Assembly (NCBI RefSeq): GCF_005434965.1 | Contig: NZ_SKCI01000003.1 | Location: forward strand, 372,001 to 436,000 | Direction: 5' to 3' | DNA: 64,000 bases | Origin: Marimonas lutisalis | Lineage (GTDB): Bacteria; Pseudomonadota; Alphaproteobacteria; Rhodobacterales; Rhodobacteraceae | In this document: positions 37,684 through 46,844 of the stretch, piece by piece | Numbering within the stretch: position 1 is the first letter of the stretch | How the letters are laid out: each line of letters starts with the position of its first letter | Made by a program: the position numbers and the translations under genes | The notes under the pieces: model-generated | Database searches by the model: none | Seen by the model: the letters and a program-made list of their open reading frames with translations, nothing else | Told to the model about the DNA's origin: nothing

Positions 37684-38132
37684 CTAGACCATACGTCGCT
37701 GCGTCTTCCGTAGATTCGGACCGTTGCGGTGCCCCCCGTCGGAACGCGCTTGTAGATAATCTTCACGGTCCGAATGCCGCGCACAAGGCCGGGCAGGAGC
37801 ATCTTGCGGGTCCGGCTTCCGGCCGAAATCACCGACCGGACACGCAGCTCGGATGTTTCCCCGTTGCTGAACGTCACCTCTATGCTTTCGATGAAGATCG
37901 GCTTGTCTACGGCTTCGACAACAAGGCCCGTAAAGAGCCCTTTTGCCAACGTGACCGGAATAATGCTCAAATTCTTGAAAAGGTTGACCCTGCTCTCTCC
38001 GAGCGGGATCCAATCGTCCCCCAACGACGGATCTGCGCGCGCCGCCAATGGAAAAGCCGCGACAAGTGCAATAAATCCGCGGCGATGGATTTTCGCCGGA
38101 GAACCGAGACTGTTGATGGGGGTCTGAGTCAT
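37680..38132 (-). CDS. Exported protein of unknown function
   Basis: 150 residues. An export signal with RRGF (HRRGFIALVAAFPLAARA) may be Tat-type. The mature part is beta-rich: DDWIPLGESRVNLFKN, PIFIESIEVTFSNGETSELR, LPGLVRGIRTVKIIYKR, and VRIYGRR at the end. This resembles small secreted beta-sandwich proteins of the DUF2541 type. No function is assigned. It is coupled to the MFS gene. Confidence 0.7.
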   Translation of the reverse strand: MTQTPINSLGSPAKIHRRGFIALVAAFPLAARADPSLGDDWIPLGESRVNLFKNLSIIPVTLAKGLFTGLVVEAVDKPIFIESIEVTFSNGETSELRVRSVISAGSRTRKMLLPGLVRGIRTVKIIYKRVPTGGTATVRIYGRRSDVWSR

Positions 38133-38358
38133 TCCTCTATCCCTTCGAGCTTGCTCATCTCTTGAGGTTCTGCATCACCGTCTTGCATTCAGCATGTATC
38201 GCACTGTGCCGCGCGCCGGTTGGAATGGTCCTGATCCCTGCGATCAGAAACACTGGCCCTATGTGACGTAAGGATATCTTCTTGGTTGTCGTTTCGGGCG
38301 TCGTCGGTCGCATAGCCGAGGCCAAATTTCCGGGACACCCGAACTCACAATCCGACAC

Positions 38359-38376
38359 CGGCGGCACGTGCCGCCG
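38359..38376. repeat. Perfect 18-bp palindrome
   Basis: CGGCGGCACGTGCCGCCG, a perfect palindrome centred on CACGTG. There is no adjacent T-run, so it may be a binding site rather than a terminator. Confidence 0.55.
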
Positions 38377-38396
38377 CTGTCACGGTCTTGGGGTTC

Positions 38397-38439
38397 GGTG
38401 GAGGGGTCGATCTGCACTGCGCAGGATCGCCCCTCCACC
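38397..38439 (-). terminator. Long hairpin downstream of the serine hydrolase gene
   Basis: GGTGGAGGGG-t-CGATC pairs with GATCGCCCCTCCACC, a stem of about 15 bp, located 26 bases past the stop codon of the minus-strand gene. The U-run is weak, so it may act as a 3' stabiliser. Confidence 0.5.
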
Positions 38440-38464
38440 TTATCCGAGGATCTTGTCGCCCCGG

Positions 38465-39952
38465 CTATTCGAAGACAGTCCCGGAGAGCGAGAACTCATC
38501 GACCGCACCTTCACCCCGAATGAAGATCCGGTGGTTGAATCGCACGTAGTTGAGTTCGCCAGACGGATCTTCGAGCAATTCGCCAAGGGCTCCTTCGTTC
38601 GGGCCTTCGGTGATGATAAAATAGCCATCAGCCGTGTTGGCCACATTGGCAGGCGCAGGATCCGATCCGCTGGTCAATGCGGAGAACTGGACAAACACAT
38701 ATTTGTCGCCCTCTTTGCGGATCTCGATGTTTTGGGAATTCCCCTTGAAGACGCCGACGAAGGGATCGAGCACAGCCGGATCAACACCCGCTGCGACCGG
38801 AGAGTTGGCCTCGATTCCCGTGAAGGCTTTGACCATTGCATTCGCAACTTTCTTGTAGGCCTCGGATCCGCGATCGCTGTGGACCAAAACCACAACGGCA
38901 AAGTCGCGATCCGGGATCAACTGCAGGAAGGACCGCGTGCCGGGCCAATTCCCGCCGTGGCTGGGGCTGGTGACCCCGTCGTAATCGTGGATGAACCATG
39001 TCAACCCGGTAAAGTCGCCGGCCTCAGCCTCGACTGCCGGAGCGTGGGCATAGTCCAGCGCTTCTTTGGACAGCAGCTGGTTCCCGGCGGCGTCCTTGCC
39101 GTCCAGCTGAAAGCGGGCGTATTTCAGCATGTCGTTAATCGTCGACCGGAGCGCGCCGGAGGCTGCGGACTCTCTGATCAGCGGAATGTAGTACGGCGTG
39201 AGATCGTTGATGTCGCCTTCGCCGTAGATCGGCGGATGACCCCATGCGTAGCCTTCAGCCGGCGGGGTGGGGTCGTAGTTAAAGGATGACGAATCCATGC
39301 CGAGCGGAGTCAACAGGTTCTCTTCGATCAGGTTCTCGATCGACTTTCCGCCGGCATGCGACACCACATGGGTCGCAAAGGTGATGCTGGTGTTGTTGTA
39401 CATCCAGGTTTGATCGAACGGATAGAGCTGCTCGACGTAAGCCGCCTGGAGCATGACCTTCTCGCTGATCGATCCACCCGGAGGAACACGAAGGAACCCA
39501 TGGTCGCCATACCAACCAGCGCGATGGTGGAACAGGTCAACGACCCGGGCTTTCGACGTTGCTTCCGCATCCGCGACCCTCCACCACGGCAGAAGGTCGA
39601 CGACACGCGCGTTCAAATCCAGCTCGCCCCGTTCGGACAGCTGCAGGGCCACTGTCGACAGGAAGGTTTTTGTCACCGAGCCAATTTGAAATTGCGTATC
39701 GGGGGTAACGGCCTCGTCGGTGCCTACCTTGGTGATGCCGAGACCGGCGCTGTAAGTGTTGGCCCCATGGATGACCCCGACACCAAGCCCCGGGATGTTC
39801 ATTTCCTTGATCATTTCAGCAGTTTCGGCGAGGACCGCATCAAAGGTCGCCTGGCCCTGTTCCTGTGTCATGGCCTGCTGTGCAATCGCCGGCTGAATGG
39901 CGAGTGATGACGAAACCGTCGCTGTAAATAACAGTTTCATTAGGTTCTTCAT
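38465..39952 (-). CDS. Beta-lactamase-fold serine hydrolase (class C/PBP4* type)
   Basis: 495 residues from the ATG at 39952, which has AAGGAG before it; a second ATG with a similar site lies ten codons upstream (39982). A signal peptide ends at AIAQQ. The nucleophile motif is SVTK (Ser92, Lys95), and a YNN motif (MYNNTSI) supplies the tyrosine. An HGGNWPG segment replaces KTG. A C-terminal beta domain begins near VFKGNSQNIEI. These match the AmpC-like esterase, D-aminopeptidase and PBP4* family. Real beta-lactamase activity is not implied. It lies downstream of a class A-like gene on the same strand. Confidence 0.85.
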   Translation of the reverse strand: MKNLMKLLFTATVSSSLAIQPAIAQQAMTQEQGQATFDAVLAETAEMIKEMNIPGLGVGVIHGANTYSAGLGITKVGTDEAVTPDTQFQIGSVTKTFLSTVALQLSERGELDLNARVVDLLPWWRVADAEATSKARVVDLFHHRAGWYGDHGFLRVPPGGSISEKVMLQAAYVEQLYPFDQTWMYNNTSITFATHVVSHAGGKSIENLIEENLLTPLGMDSSSFNYDPTPPAEGYAWGHPPIYGEGDINDLTPYYIPLIRESAASGALRSTINDMLKYARFQLDGKDAAGNQLLSKEALDYAHAPAVEAEAGDFTGLTWFIHDYDGVTSPSHGGNWPGTRSFLQLIPDRDFAVVVLVHSDRGSEAYKKVANAMVKAFTGIEANSPVAAGVDPAVLDPFVGVFKGNSQNIEIRKEGDKYVFVQFSALTSGSDPAPANVANTADGYFIITEGPNEGALGELLEDPSGELNYVRFNHRIFIRGEGAVDEFSLSGTVFE

Positions 39953-40084
39953 TGGATTTCTCCTTTTCATTTCATTGCTCATTGGATCTCTCCTGTTGGC
40001 ACAACAACGTTCCTTCCCTGGGAGTTCTGTCCTCGTCTGGAAGGGTTGCACTGGTACAGCCTGCGTCGCGCACAGTTTGCCCGC

Positions 40085-41083
40085 TTACGGCTTTGCCATC
40101 CGCCCAACGTAAAAGTAGTCGAACAGTGAGCGGGTGACTTCGGCGATGGCCCGGTCCCTGTCTGCCTCGGATGTCGCGCTGCTCTTGGTGAACACGGCGA
40201 TGGCGAACCGACGACCGTCGGGAAGCGTGATATAGCCGACGTCATTGGCCACTCCGCCGATGGTTCCGGTCTTGTTCGCCACGGGCGTTCCCCGGGGCAG
40301 CAGTCCCTTGAGCCGACCAGCGCCGGTGCGCGTGCGCGACATGACGTCAATCAGGAAGTCGCGGCTCTCGGCGCTTGTCGCCGCGCCGCTGTCGATGGCA
40401 AGCAGGAGTTGCAGCATCGCAAGCGGCGTTGCTTGGTCGCGGGGATCTGCCTCGAAGTCCAGATTGCGGTCAGCCTGGATCTTCAAGAGTTCCGGCCGGG
40501 CCTTGAAGACCTCTGTGGCGAGTTTATGCGTGGCCGGTCCCGGCAAACCATAGAACTCCCCGATGATCTCGCCGGTGGGCCGATCGACTCTGATATCGCT
40601 GATCCCGATCCTGCGCAGATATTGGGTCACCGCCGCGGGTCCTCCAGCCAGTCCCATCGAGATGTCGGTCGCCGTGTTATCGCTCTCCGTGATCATCACC
40701 TCGATCACGTTCGCGATCGACAACTGGAGCCCAGGGTGAACGAATGTGCCGTTCAGCGCAGCGTCCCCGATCATCATCATGTCGAGTGTGACATCGACCA
40801 TCTGGTCGAGGCTGAGTTCGCCTTTGTCGACGCGATCCAAGACCGCAGCGGCGATCGCAACCTTGTATGTGCTGGCCATGGCGAAGGCCTCATCGCCATT
40901 GAACGCGATGACGTCGCCGCCGCCGATTTCCTGCGCCGCGAAACCGATGCGCCCGGCAAGCTGTGTCGCGACCCGCTCGATCGCGGCTCCAACCGCATCT
41001 GCGTCTGTTGTCTGGCCGTATGCCGGGCCGAAGGTGGCCGCCGCGGAAACCACAAGGGCTATGATGGTCTTGCGTAGTTTCAT
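40085..41083 (-). CDS. Class A beta-lactamase-related serine hydrolase
   Basis: 332 residues from the ATG at 41083, preceded by AAGGAG. The signal peptide ends at PAYGQ. Motifs are STYK (Ser71, Lys74), SDN (134-136) and NKTGTIGG. The omega-loop region reads RVDRPTGEIIGEFYG, followed by an insertion (near FKARPELLKIQAD), so the general base Glu166 is not at its usual spacing from the arginine. This fits the Beta-lactamase2 group better than TEM-like enzymes. Resistance is possible but not assured. It is divergent from an AraC regulator 203 bases away. Confidence 0.82.
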   Translation of the reverse strand: MKLRKTIIALVVSAAATFGPAYGQTTDADAVGAAIERVATQLAGRIGFAAQEIGGGDVIAFNGDEAFAMASTYKVAIAAAVLDRVDKGELSLDQMVDVTLDMMMIGDAALNGTFVHPGLQLSIANVIEVMITESDNTATDISMGLAGGPAAVTQYLRRIGISDIRVDRPTGEIIGEFYGLPGPATHKLATEVFKARPELLKIQADRNLDFEADPRDQATPLAMLQLLLAIDSGAATSAESRDFLIDVMSRTRTGAGRLKGLLPRGTPVANKTGTIGGVANDVGYITLPDGRRFAIAVFTKSSATSEADRDRAIAEVTRSLFDYFYVGRMAKP

Positions 41084-41286
41084 TGAAGGAATCTCCTTTC
41101 TGCGAATGGGGCTTCGGGCCCCTGTGCCGGCAAGCGTCATCGACGTTTTGCGCAAGGTGCCCGAGTCTCTTCACCTCTGGCTTCAAGCCTACCACGGCCG
41201 TAAGGCGATCTATTTGCATTCCATGCCAGTGGAGGCATATTCTTGGCACAGGGGGTTAACCGACAAGGGAGGACGGACCGGCGCCG

Positions 41287-42306
41287 ATGAGCAGGAAATC
41301 TGACCCGAAATTCACGCGCGCGATGTTGGTTCTTTACCCGCTCGCAAAGGCCTTCACCTTGCGGGGCGGCGATATCGAAGCGCTTCTGGCCCGAAACGGC
41401 ATTCCCCACGCCGCGATGACCGACCCCACGAAGCTGGTTGACGCCTTCACCTGTTATGCCGCGATTGAGGATATGGCGGAAACTCTTGGTGATCCGTATT
41501 TCGGTGCAAAGGTGGCAATCGAGACCGCGAGCAAGGGAACGCCGGCGTTCCGGGAAGCGGCGACCCATGCTCTTACCTTGGGGGATTTTCTGTCCCGGTT
41601 GGTGGTGGAAGTCCCAAAACAGGTTGATAACGTGCGGCACTCCGTTTCCGTCACCCCCGATGCTGCAAGCTTCGAGGTGCACCGCACCGTCAAGGCGCAC
41701 AAGCCCTCAACACAGTTGGATGCAATCGGCGTGACACTATTTGTGACTCTGATAAAGAAAGGGATCGGTGAAACTTTCGACCCGAAAGACATCCTGATCA
41801 CTGTCCCGACCACCAAGGGGCTTCCGCCGGGTTTTCTTCCGAAGCGGGCGCTCATCACATCCCCGATCGACGGTTTGCGGATTTCATTTCCGCCGCACTG
41901 GCTTTGGGCACCGTTCTCGCTGGACTGGGCACTGGCCGCGTTGCCACGCGGGGAATTCGGCCCCGACGACCACAGCGAAGCGACGCTGACCTATCTTCGC
42001 GGCATGCTGAGGGATAATATCGCACATCCCGATCTGCACCTTGAAAGCTTTGCCGCGATCTGTGGCCTGCATCCACGCCGCGTCCAGCGCATCATGCAGG
42101 CCATGGGCTCCTCTTTCAGCCAGATAAGGGACCACATGCGCCAATGCGTCGCCGAAGACCTTCTGTCGAAGACGGCGCTGCCCGTCTCGCAAATCGCACT
42201 TGATGTGGGGTTCTCCAGTCCGGCGGCCCTTAACCGGGCATTCCGCCGATGGACCGACAAGACGCCGACACAATTCAGGGCAGAATCGAAGCCCGAACAG
42301 GTTTGA
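41287..42306 (+). CDS. AraC-family transcriptional regulator 1
   Basis: 339 residues. The N-terminal arabinose-binding-like domain resembles the AraC/OruR type (ALLARNGIPHAAMTDPTKLV). The C-terminal double helix-turn-helix contains ICGLHPRRVQRIMQA and SQIALDVGFSSPAALNRAFRRW. It faces away from the class A beta-lactamase-like gene and may regulate it. Its stop codon TGA is made from the first bases of an IS3 remnant, so the C-terminus may have been slightly altered by that insertion. Confidence 0.9.
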   Translation: MSRKSDPKFTRAMLVLYPLAKAFTLRGGDIEALLARNGIPHAAMTDPTKLVDAFTCYAAIEDMAETLGDPYFGAKVAIETASKGTPAFREAATHALTLGDFLSRLVVEVPKQVDNVRHSVSVTPDAASFEVHRTVKAHKPSTQLDAIGVTLFVTLIKKGIGETFDPKDILITVPTTKGLPPGFLPKRALITSPIDGLRISFPPHWLWAPFSLDWALAALPRGEFGPDDHSEATLTYLRGMLRDNIAHPDLHLESFAAICGLHPRRVQRIMQAMGSSFSQIRDHMRQCVAEDLLSKTALPVSQIALDVGFSSPAALNRAFRRWTDKTPTQFRAESKPEQV

Positions 42307-42580
42307 CCTACCCCCCGAGAAATCCCTCACGGGATGTTGAGTCTGCGCCGACCCTGAAGGAGCAGACGAATGCGGAAGAGCCGTTTCTGGCGTTATGACT
42401 ACAACACAGTCAGACCGCAATCATCGCTGGGCAACCAGACACCGCTGCAAGTGTGCCGGACGCTTGAGCAATTTGAGGGCTCCGCGCCCGGTGCGCTTGC
42501 GCAAGACGGGCAACCCGAATAACCTGATCCAACCTGCAGACTCTCATTTATGACTGAGGGATCTCGCGGGGGGCAGGTCA
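42304..42580 (+). mobile_element. 277-bp IS3-family remnant with both ends
   Basis: The left end TGACCTACCCCCCGAGAAAT and the right end, read on the other strand, TGACCTGCCCCCCGCGAGAT are imperfect inverted repeats of IS3-type (TGACCTGCCCC) ends. Between them only the transposase 3' end survives (42370-42522). An internal deletion has left a MITE-like structure. No clear target duplication is visible. Confidence 0.8.
42370..42522 (+). pseudogene. IS3 transposase C-terminal fragment
   Basis: Fifty codons, with FWRYDYNTVRPQSSLGNQTP being the conserved tail just after the rve domain of IS3-family transposases (OrfB). The catalytic domain is missing. Confidence 0.85.
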
Positions 42581-42626
42581 CGTTGCATGTTTACGCTCAA
42601 CCTATACACTGGGGAGAAATCTTCCG

Positions 42627-43760
42627 ATGTTTTTTGGCGTAGACGAGGTGAAGTTCAAGGCCTGTGTTCTATTGCTTGTTACAAGTCTTGCAATTGTGGG
42701 CTGCGGTCCGGCGGAACGCGGGATGATCGGCCTGGCAGCCGAACCTCAGAATGGTGATGCTGCCGAAAATCTCAGAAAACACGAGATCTTCATCCTGACC
42801 TCGCGTGCTCCGGACAGTGATCCAACCATTTTGTTCTCGGGAAAACGATCTTCAGAAATTGGGTTGGCGAAACTGACGGTCAGTGTGCCCCCGAACCACA
42901 CACCCGGCAAGATAGAGAGCCCCCGGTCCGGCATCCCCCGTCCAACGGAGCATTTCACCGCAACCGATCCAGCAATCTTTGCGTCCGAAGGCGATTTCGT
43001 CTCCGCCTTGCAGGCAGAATTGAACCGGCGCTCTGTCCACAACCGGAACGTTTTGGTTTTTGTGCATGGCTACAACACAACCTTGTCAGAAGCAGTTCTT
43101 CGGATGGGTCAATTCGTTGAGGATTCCGGCTATGAGGGCGTTCCAGTTTTGTTCAGCTGGGCCTCCGGCGGCCATTTGTTGGACTACGTTTATGACATGA
43201 ACAGCGTCCTGATCGCGCGGGACGACCTGTTGCTCGGTGCTAATCTTATCTCGAAAACCAACGCAAAGGCCGTTGATGTCCTATCGCATTCCATGGGCAA
43301 TCTGCTGACGGTCGAAGCAATGCGACAGGCAAAACTTAACGGCACCTTGAACCGGACAGGTCGGCTTCGCCATGTCATTTTGGCGGCACCTGACATTGAC
43401 GCCGATCTGTTCCGGCAGCAGCTGGCACCGTTTGCTGACAATGAACGGCAGTTTTACATTCTTATCTCTCACGACGACCGGGCTTTGAGTTTTTCCCGGA
43501 TTCTTGCGCGAGGAGTGCCGCGGGTCGGCAATGAGGATGTTGAAGATCTGGCAGGACTTGGCGTGACAATCTTGGATCTGTCTGAGATCGACGTGAATGG
43601 TTCAAACCACTCAAAATTCGCAGACTCGCCCGAGATAGTGCAGTTGATTGGAAAGCGACTGAGCGTCGATGGAGTGGGGGCGAGGAACGGTTCGGATCCA
43701 CTCCTCTCGTCGGTGCTGATGCTGCCAATTACAGTCACCGCAGCGACGTTGGCCCGGTGA
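42627..43760 (+). CDS. DUF900-type alpha/beta-hydrolase lipoprotein
   Basis: 377 residues. The lipoprotein signal has its lipobox at AIVGC (Cys26). The DUF900 hydrolase pattern follows: NVLVFVHGYNTTLSEAVLRMG, VLFSWASGGHLLDYVYD, the nucleophile VLSHSMGNLLTVEA (Ser222), HVILAAPDIDADLFRQQL and SHDDRALSFSRIL. The catalytic His is probably NHSKFAD. It is likely a periplasmic or outer-membrane-facing esterase. A second DUF900 protein is encoded at 49046. AGCGGA-type RBS is absent; GGGGAG lies 10 bases upstream. Confidence 0.87.
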   Translation: MFFGVDEVKFKACVLLLVTSLAIVGCGPAERGMIGLAAEPQNGDAAENLRKHEIFILTSRAPDSDPTILFSGKRSSEIGLAKLTVSVPPNHTPGKIESPRSGIPRPTEHFTATDPAIFASEGDFVSALQAELNRRSVHNRNVLVFVHGYNTTLSEAVLRMGQFVEDSGYEGVPVLFSWASGGHLLDYVYDMNSVLIARDDLLLGANLISKTNAKAVDVLSHSMGNLLTVEAMRQAKLNGTLNRTGRLRHVILAAPDIDADLFRQQLAPFADNERQFYILISHDDRALSFSRILARGVPRVGNEDVEDLAGLGVTILDLSEIDVNGSNHSKFADSPEIVQLIGKRLSVDGVGARNGSDPLLSSVLMLPITVTAATLAR

Positions 43761-43845
43761 CCGCCGCAACGAAGGCGTTTGACCTCTTGCCGGTCAAACC
43801 ATCGGACATCATCACGGATCCTGCAACCAAGACAACAGAGCGGTT

Positions 43846-44322
43846 TCAATCACCAGCCTTCACCATCATCGCTTCGCTGCTTTCGAACAAGCGCGTGTTG
43901 CCACAGATCACGATGACGGAGCGCAGGCGGGAGGCTGGTGCAACTGCTGTCATTGAAACCGTCTGGGTATCCAGCACCTGTGCAACCATTCCGTCCGGCG
44001 GTGTCGTGGAAATCACCGCGAAGACCGATGGCACTGCAGAACGATCTGCCTTTCCGATTTTCAGGCCGACAGTATATCCTGGTGTGGGCAGCGTGAGATC
44101 GCCGCTCACGAAAAGGAGGGGGGATGCCCCATCATGCGGAGCCGGGGTGAGTTTTACGACCCAGTTGCTGCTTTCGATCACAGGGCAATCATCGGTTGGC
44201 GTCGAGGAAGACATTTCGCGCTGGCTCTGGGTTTGATCCGACTGGTTTTGCGCGTTGCACGCAGTCGTGGCAAGCATCGGTAAAACCGCCAAACAGAGGA
44301 CCAAAGCTTTCGATGGTGTCAT
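43846..44322 (-). CDS. Small lipoprotein of unknown function
   Basis: 158 residues with a lipobox at LATTAC (Cys22). A Gln/Ser-rich linker is followed by a compact domain with CPVIESSNWVVKLTPAP, GDLTLPTPGYTVGLKIG and VIVICGNTRLFE. The paired cysteines may be bonded. No family is recognised. It is convergent with the DUF900 gene. Confidence 0.65.
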   Translation of the reverse strand: MTPSKALVLCLAVLPMLATTACNAQNQSDQTQSQREMSSSTPTDDCPVIESSNWVVKLTPAPHDGASPLLFVSGDLTLPTPGYTVGLKIGKADRSAVPSVFAVISTTPPDGMVAQVLDTQTVSMTAVAPASRLRSVIVICGNTRLFESSEAMMVKAGD

Positions 44323-44680
44323 GACTGAATCCTCTTGAAGTTAAACCCGTTTCACCGCCGCTTTTGCGTCGCCTGACATCAAGAGCTGCTGATTCGCAAC
44401 AGCTTACGACGTCCTTGTAGTACGGTTATGTTCACACCACGCTCCCCGAATGCCTTCGGCACGACAAAGAAGGTATAGATCCAAGCCACGACAAACAATA
44501 GGCTAACAGACAATTCTAGGCAGAATTTTACGCGCTGCAGCCGGGAAACAATATCCAATTCCTGCGCTGGCGAAATCCGCCAGGTGCGTTTGGCATCGTG
44601 GCTAGGTACCGTTCGGCTCGCCTGTCGAGTTCTAGGTCAGCATCGGTAAACCCAGCGGAAGGTGCGGCAAGGCCGCGCCA
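44323..44680. other. Gap before the second IS3 remnant
   Basis: No gene is supported. The right part probably contains decayed 5' sequence of the IS3 transposase that begins to be readable at 44681. Confidence 0.5.
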
Positions 44681-45209
44681 ATGATGACGCGCTTACCGCG
44701 GACATCATCGCACTTGCCTCTGAATACAGGCGCTACGGATATCCGCATTGAAAGGAAACTCCGCTCAACGGATGTCATCGACGTGCTGTCCGACCTTTTC
44801 ATCCTGCAGGGCGTGCCCGATCACATCAGTCCCGAAAACGGTCCGAAGTTCATTGCCATGGCCGTGAGAGAGTTGATGCCAGCCGTCGACTCAAAAACCG
44901 CCGAAATCGAGCCTGGCAGTCCGTGGAAGAACGGCTACTGCGGGAGCTTCACCGAGAAGCTCCGCGACGAACTCCTGAACGGAGAGATCTTCTTCAGCCT
45001 CGCCGAGGCGAAGATCGCCATCGAGAACTGACGCCGGCACCGCAACACCAAACGCCCGCACTCATCGCTGGGCTATCGGCCAATGGCCCTGGAGGTCCTG
45101 AAGTGGCCGGCTTCGCCATCCGGCCCCACTTCGCTGGCCACCCCGAGCGTAGCGCCAAGACCCGTCCTGCACTAAGATTGAAACCGGGCCACCCGGTAGG
45201 GGCAGGCCA
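44681..45209 (+). pseudogene. Inactive IS3-family transposase and its right end
   Basis: The frame 44681-45175 reads through the rve core (IDVLSDLFILQGVPDHISPE, then GSPWKNGYCGSF and LRDELLNGEIFFSLAEAKI). It is interrupted by TGA at 45029 where relatives have Trp (IENW), then continues NTKRPHSSLGYRP to a TAA at 45173. The catalytic residues are damaged: DNG is ENG and WENGYCESF is WKNGYCGSF. GGGGCAGGCCA at 45199-45209 is the degenerate right inverted repeat. The 5' part is missing. Confidence 0.88.
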
Positions 45210-45244
45210 GCCAACCCAAGCCGCGTTATTGTGGAGTGTCTTCT

Positions 45245-45619
45245 ATGCTGTCTTTCGCCATCACCTTCGTAAGACTTCTCAAAGCGATCGTGCACTCTTG
45301 GAGTGCTCCGATGTTTCGGGCCAATTTCGCGCTGGCCGTGCTTATCTTGCTTTCTGCAACTCTGTTCTACCACTCTGTGGAAGGATGGTCGTGGATCGAC
45401 GCATTGTATTTCAGCGTAACGACAATTTCGACTGTTGGTCTTGGTGATTTGTCGCCGCGTACCGATTTAGGCAAGCTCTTCACGATCATCTATATCTTCG
45501 TTGGCGTTGGCGTTTTCGTCGCGCTGTTCGCTCAATTCGCGCGCGCTTTGTTGAAGGTGGAGGGCGATAACAAAGAGCCGCCCTCCCAAAAGCAACTGAC
45601 TAAGTCTGATGATGCGTGA
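45245..45619 (+). CDS. Two-helix potassium channel protein
   Basis: 124 residues with two membrane helices around a pore loop, KcsA-like topology: TM1 about 23-43, a pore helix ALYFSVTTIST, filter TVGLGDLSP, then TM2 (FTIIYIFVGVGVFVALFAQF). The selectivity filter has Leu where TVGYGD has Tyr; GLGD occurs in some prokaryotic channels. The short cytoplasmic tail has no RCK domain. A GTG nine bases upstream is an alternative start. It directly follows the IS3 right end. Confidence 0.88.
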   Translation: MLSFAITFVRLLKAIVHSWSAPMFRANFALAVLILLSATLFYHSVEGWSWIDALYFSVTTISTVGLGDLSPRTDLGKLFTIIYIFVGVGVFVALFAQFARALLKVEGDNKEPPSQKQLTKSDDA

Positions 45620-45794
45620 AAATCTAAAACCATTTCCGAAATGAATAGTATCCTCGGCGCTTGCTTCCTGCAGGATGCTGATGCGACCGGCCGGCATACA
45701 CCAGGGCGGTGGTGTTGGCGGTGGTGTTCAAATTCGCCCACAAAATATTTTAAGGTTAAGTCTTAAAGAAAGCAAATCTGAGATTCCGGCAAAT

Positions 45795-46766
45795 TCATCG
45801 CTTGTTGAGGGTCTCTGAGGGATATTCCCCAAAAAAGTAGCGATATCGTTTGGAAAAACGACCGCTGTGGGTGAAGCCAAGCGACAGGGCAACATCTTTG
45901 ACCGAAGGTGGGACCTTTTCCGCCGATAGGAATGTACAGCGCGCTTGGGTAATTCTCTTCGCTTGCAAGTACGCAATTGGCGAAACGCCGTAAACTTCAT
46001 TGAAACACAAGTGCAATGTTGTTGTTCCGACGTTAGCCGCGTTGCAAAGGTCAGCTATGCTTGGTGGATTGGTCGTGCGGTCTTCAAACAGTCCTTCTGC
46101 GCGCCTGACAACTCGTACCGGGTCAAGATTAATACTAGATACAGAATTTTGTTCGATTGTCTCTGCCATGACGAGGTTTGCAATCTCAGAAAACAGATCA
46201 TTTTCAACGACAGCGTCGAGCGCAAACTTACCGGAGCCCAGAGGCTTTTCCAGTGACGCTGCTATCGTCTCCAGAATCCGCCTGTGAAACCTTGTGCCCA
46301 CCGCCGCACCAAGGGCTATCTGTTGATCGTCGAGGGCGACATCTTCGATATAGCGACCACTCAAATTGGCACATGCATCCTTGAGTCTAGATTTTCGCAC
46401 ACCCAATGCCAAGTTGTGTCTTTTTTCGCCAGTGGTGGAATAGCCGTCAGGACCGCCAGAAACAAAAACATCGAACGGTCTTGCTACTTGACCATTGAAA
46501 ACATAGTCGCCGAGCCAATTTACTGGTGCCATCAAGACCATCCAATCCGGGTGAGGCACGATAGTGCTGGCCATTTTCGGCGCGACCTTGCTACGAAAGA
46601 TGAGCAGATCCCGTCCAGTGACTTGCAGCATCTTGTACTCCAGGCGTCCCGGCCCGAGTAGCGCCGATTCGGCTTGAAGGGTGGGCAAGCCACGCCAGAA
46701 CTCTTGATGCGTCAGGTCGGTCTTCGCGGGAAAGCGCGACAAGTGCTTCGGTTGGCCCACATTCAT
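45795..46766 (-). CDS. AraC-family transcriptional regulator 2
   Basis: 323 residues from the ATG at 46766, preceded by AGAGG. The C-terminal AraC domain reads SIADLCNAANVGTTTLHLCF, then FNEVYGVSPIAYLQAKRITQ and VKDVALSLGFTHSGRFSKRY. The N-terminal domain is not a cupin that can be recognised; segments such as HPDWMVLMAPV suggest the AraC-type EutR/FeaR branch. It is AT-richer than its core neighbours. Divergent from the M81 gene, which it might control. Confidence 0.88.
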   Translation of the reverse strand: MNVGQPKHLSRFPAKTDLTHQEFWRGLPTLQAESALLGPGRLEYKMLQVTGRDLLIFRSKVAPKMASTIVPHPDWMVLMAPVNWLGDYVFNGQVARPFDVFVSGGPDGYSTTGEKRHNLALGVRKSRLKDACANLSGRYIEDVALDDQQIALGAAVGTRFHRRILETIAASLEKPLGSGKFALDAVVENDLFSEIANLVMAETIEQNSVSSINLDPVRVVRRAEGLFEDRTTNPPSIADLCNAANVGTTTLHLCFNEVYGVSPIAYLQAKRITQARCTFLSAEKVPPSVKDVALSLGFTHSGRFSKRYRYFFGEYPSETLNKR

Positions 46767-46844
46767 GACACCTCTCCCTCCCGGCTTGCGTCTCGCAAGA
46801 CCTAACGCAGTCAACTCCTAAGTGAACTCGTAGCCGCCGGCAGC

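Larger units (their letters stand above)
38133..38464. other. Gap with two strong inverted repeats
   Basis: No gene seen. It holds the palindrome at 38359-38376 and the hairpin at 38397-38439, the latter placed as a terminator for the serine hydrolase gene that ends at 38465. Confidence 0.6.
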
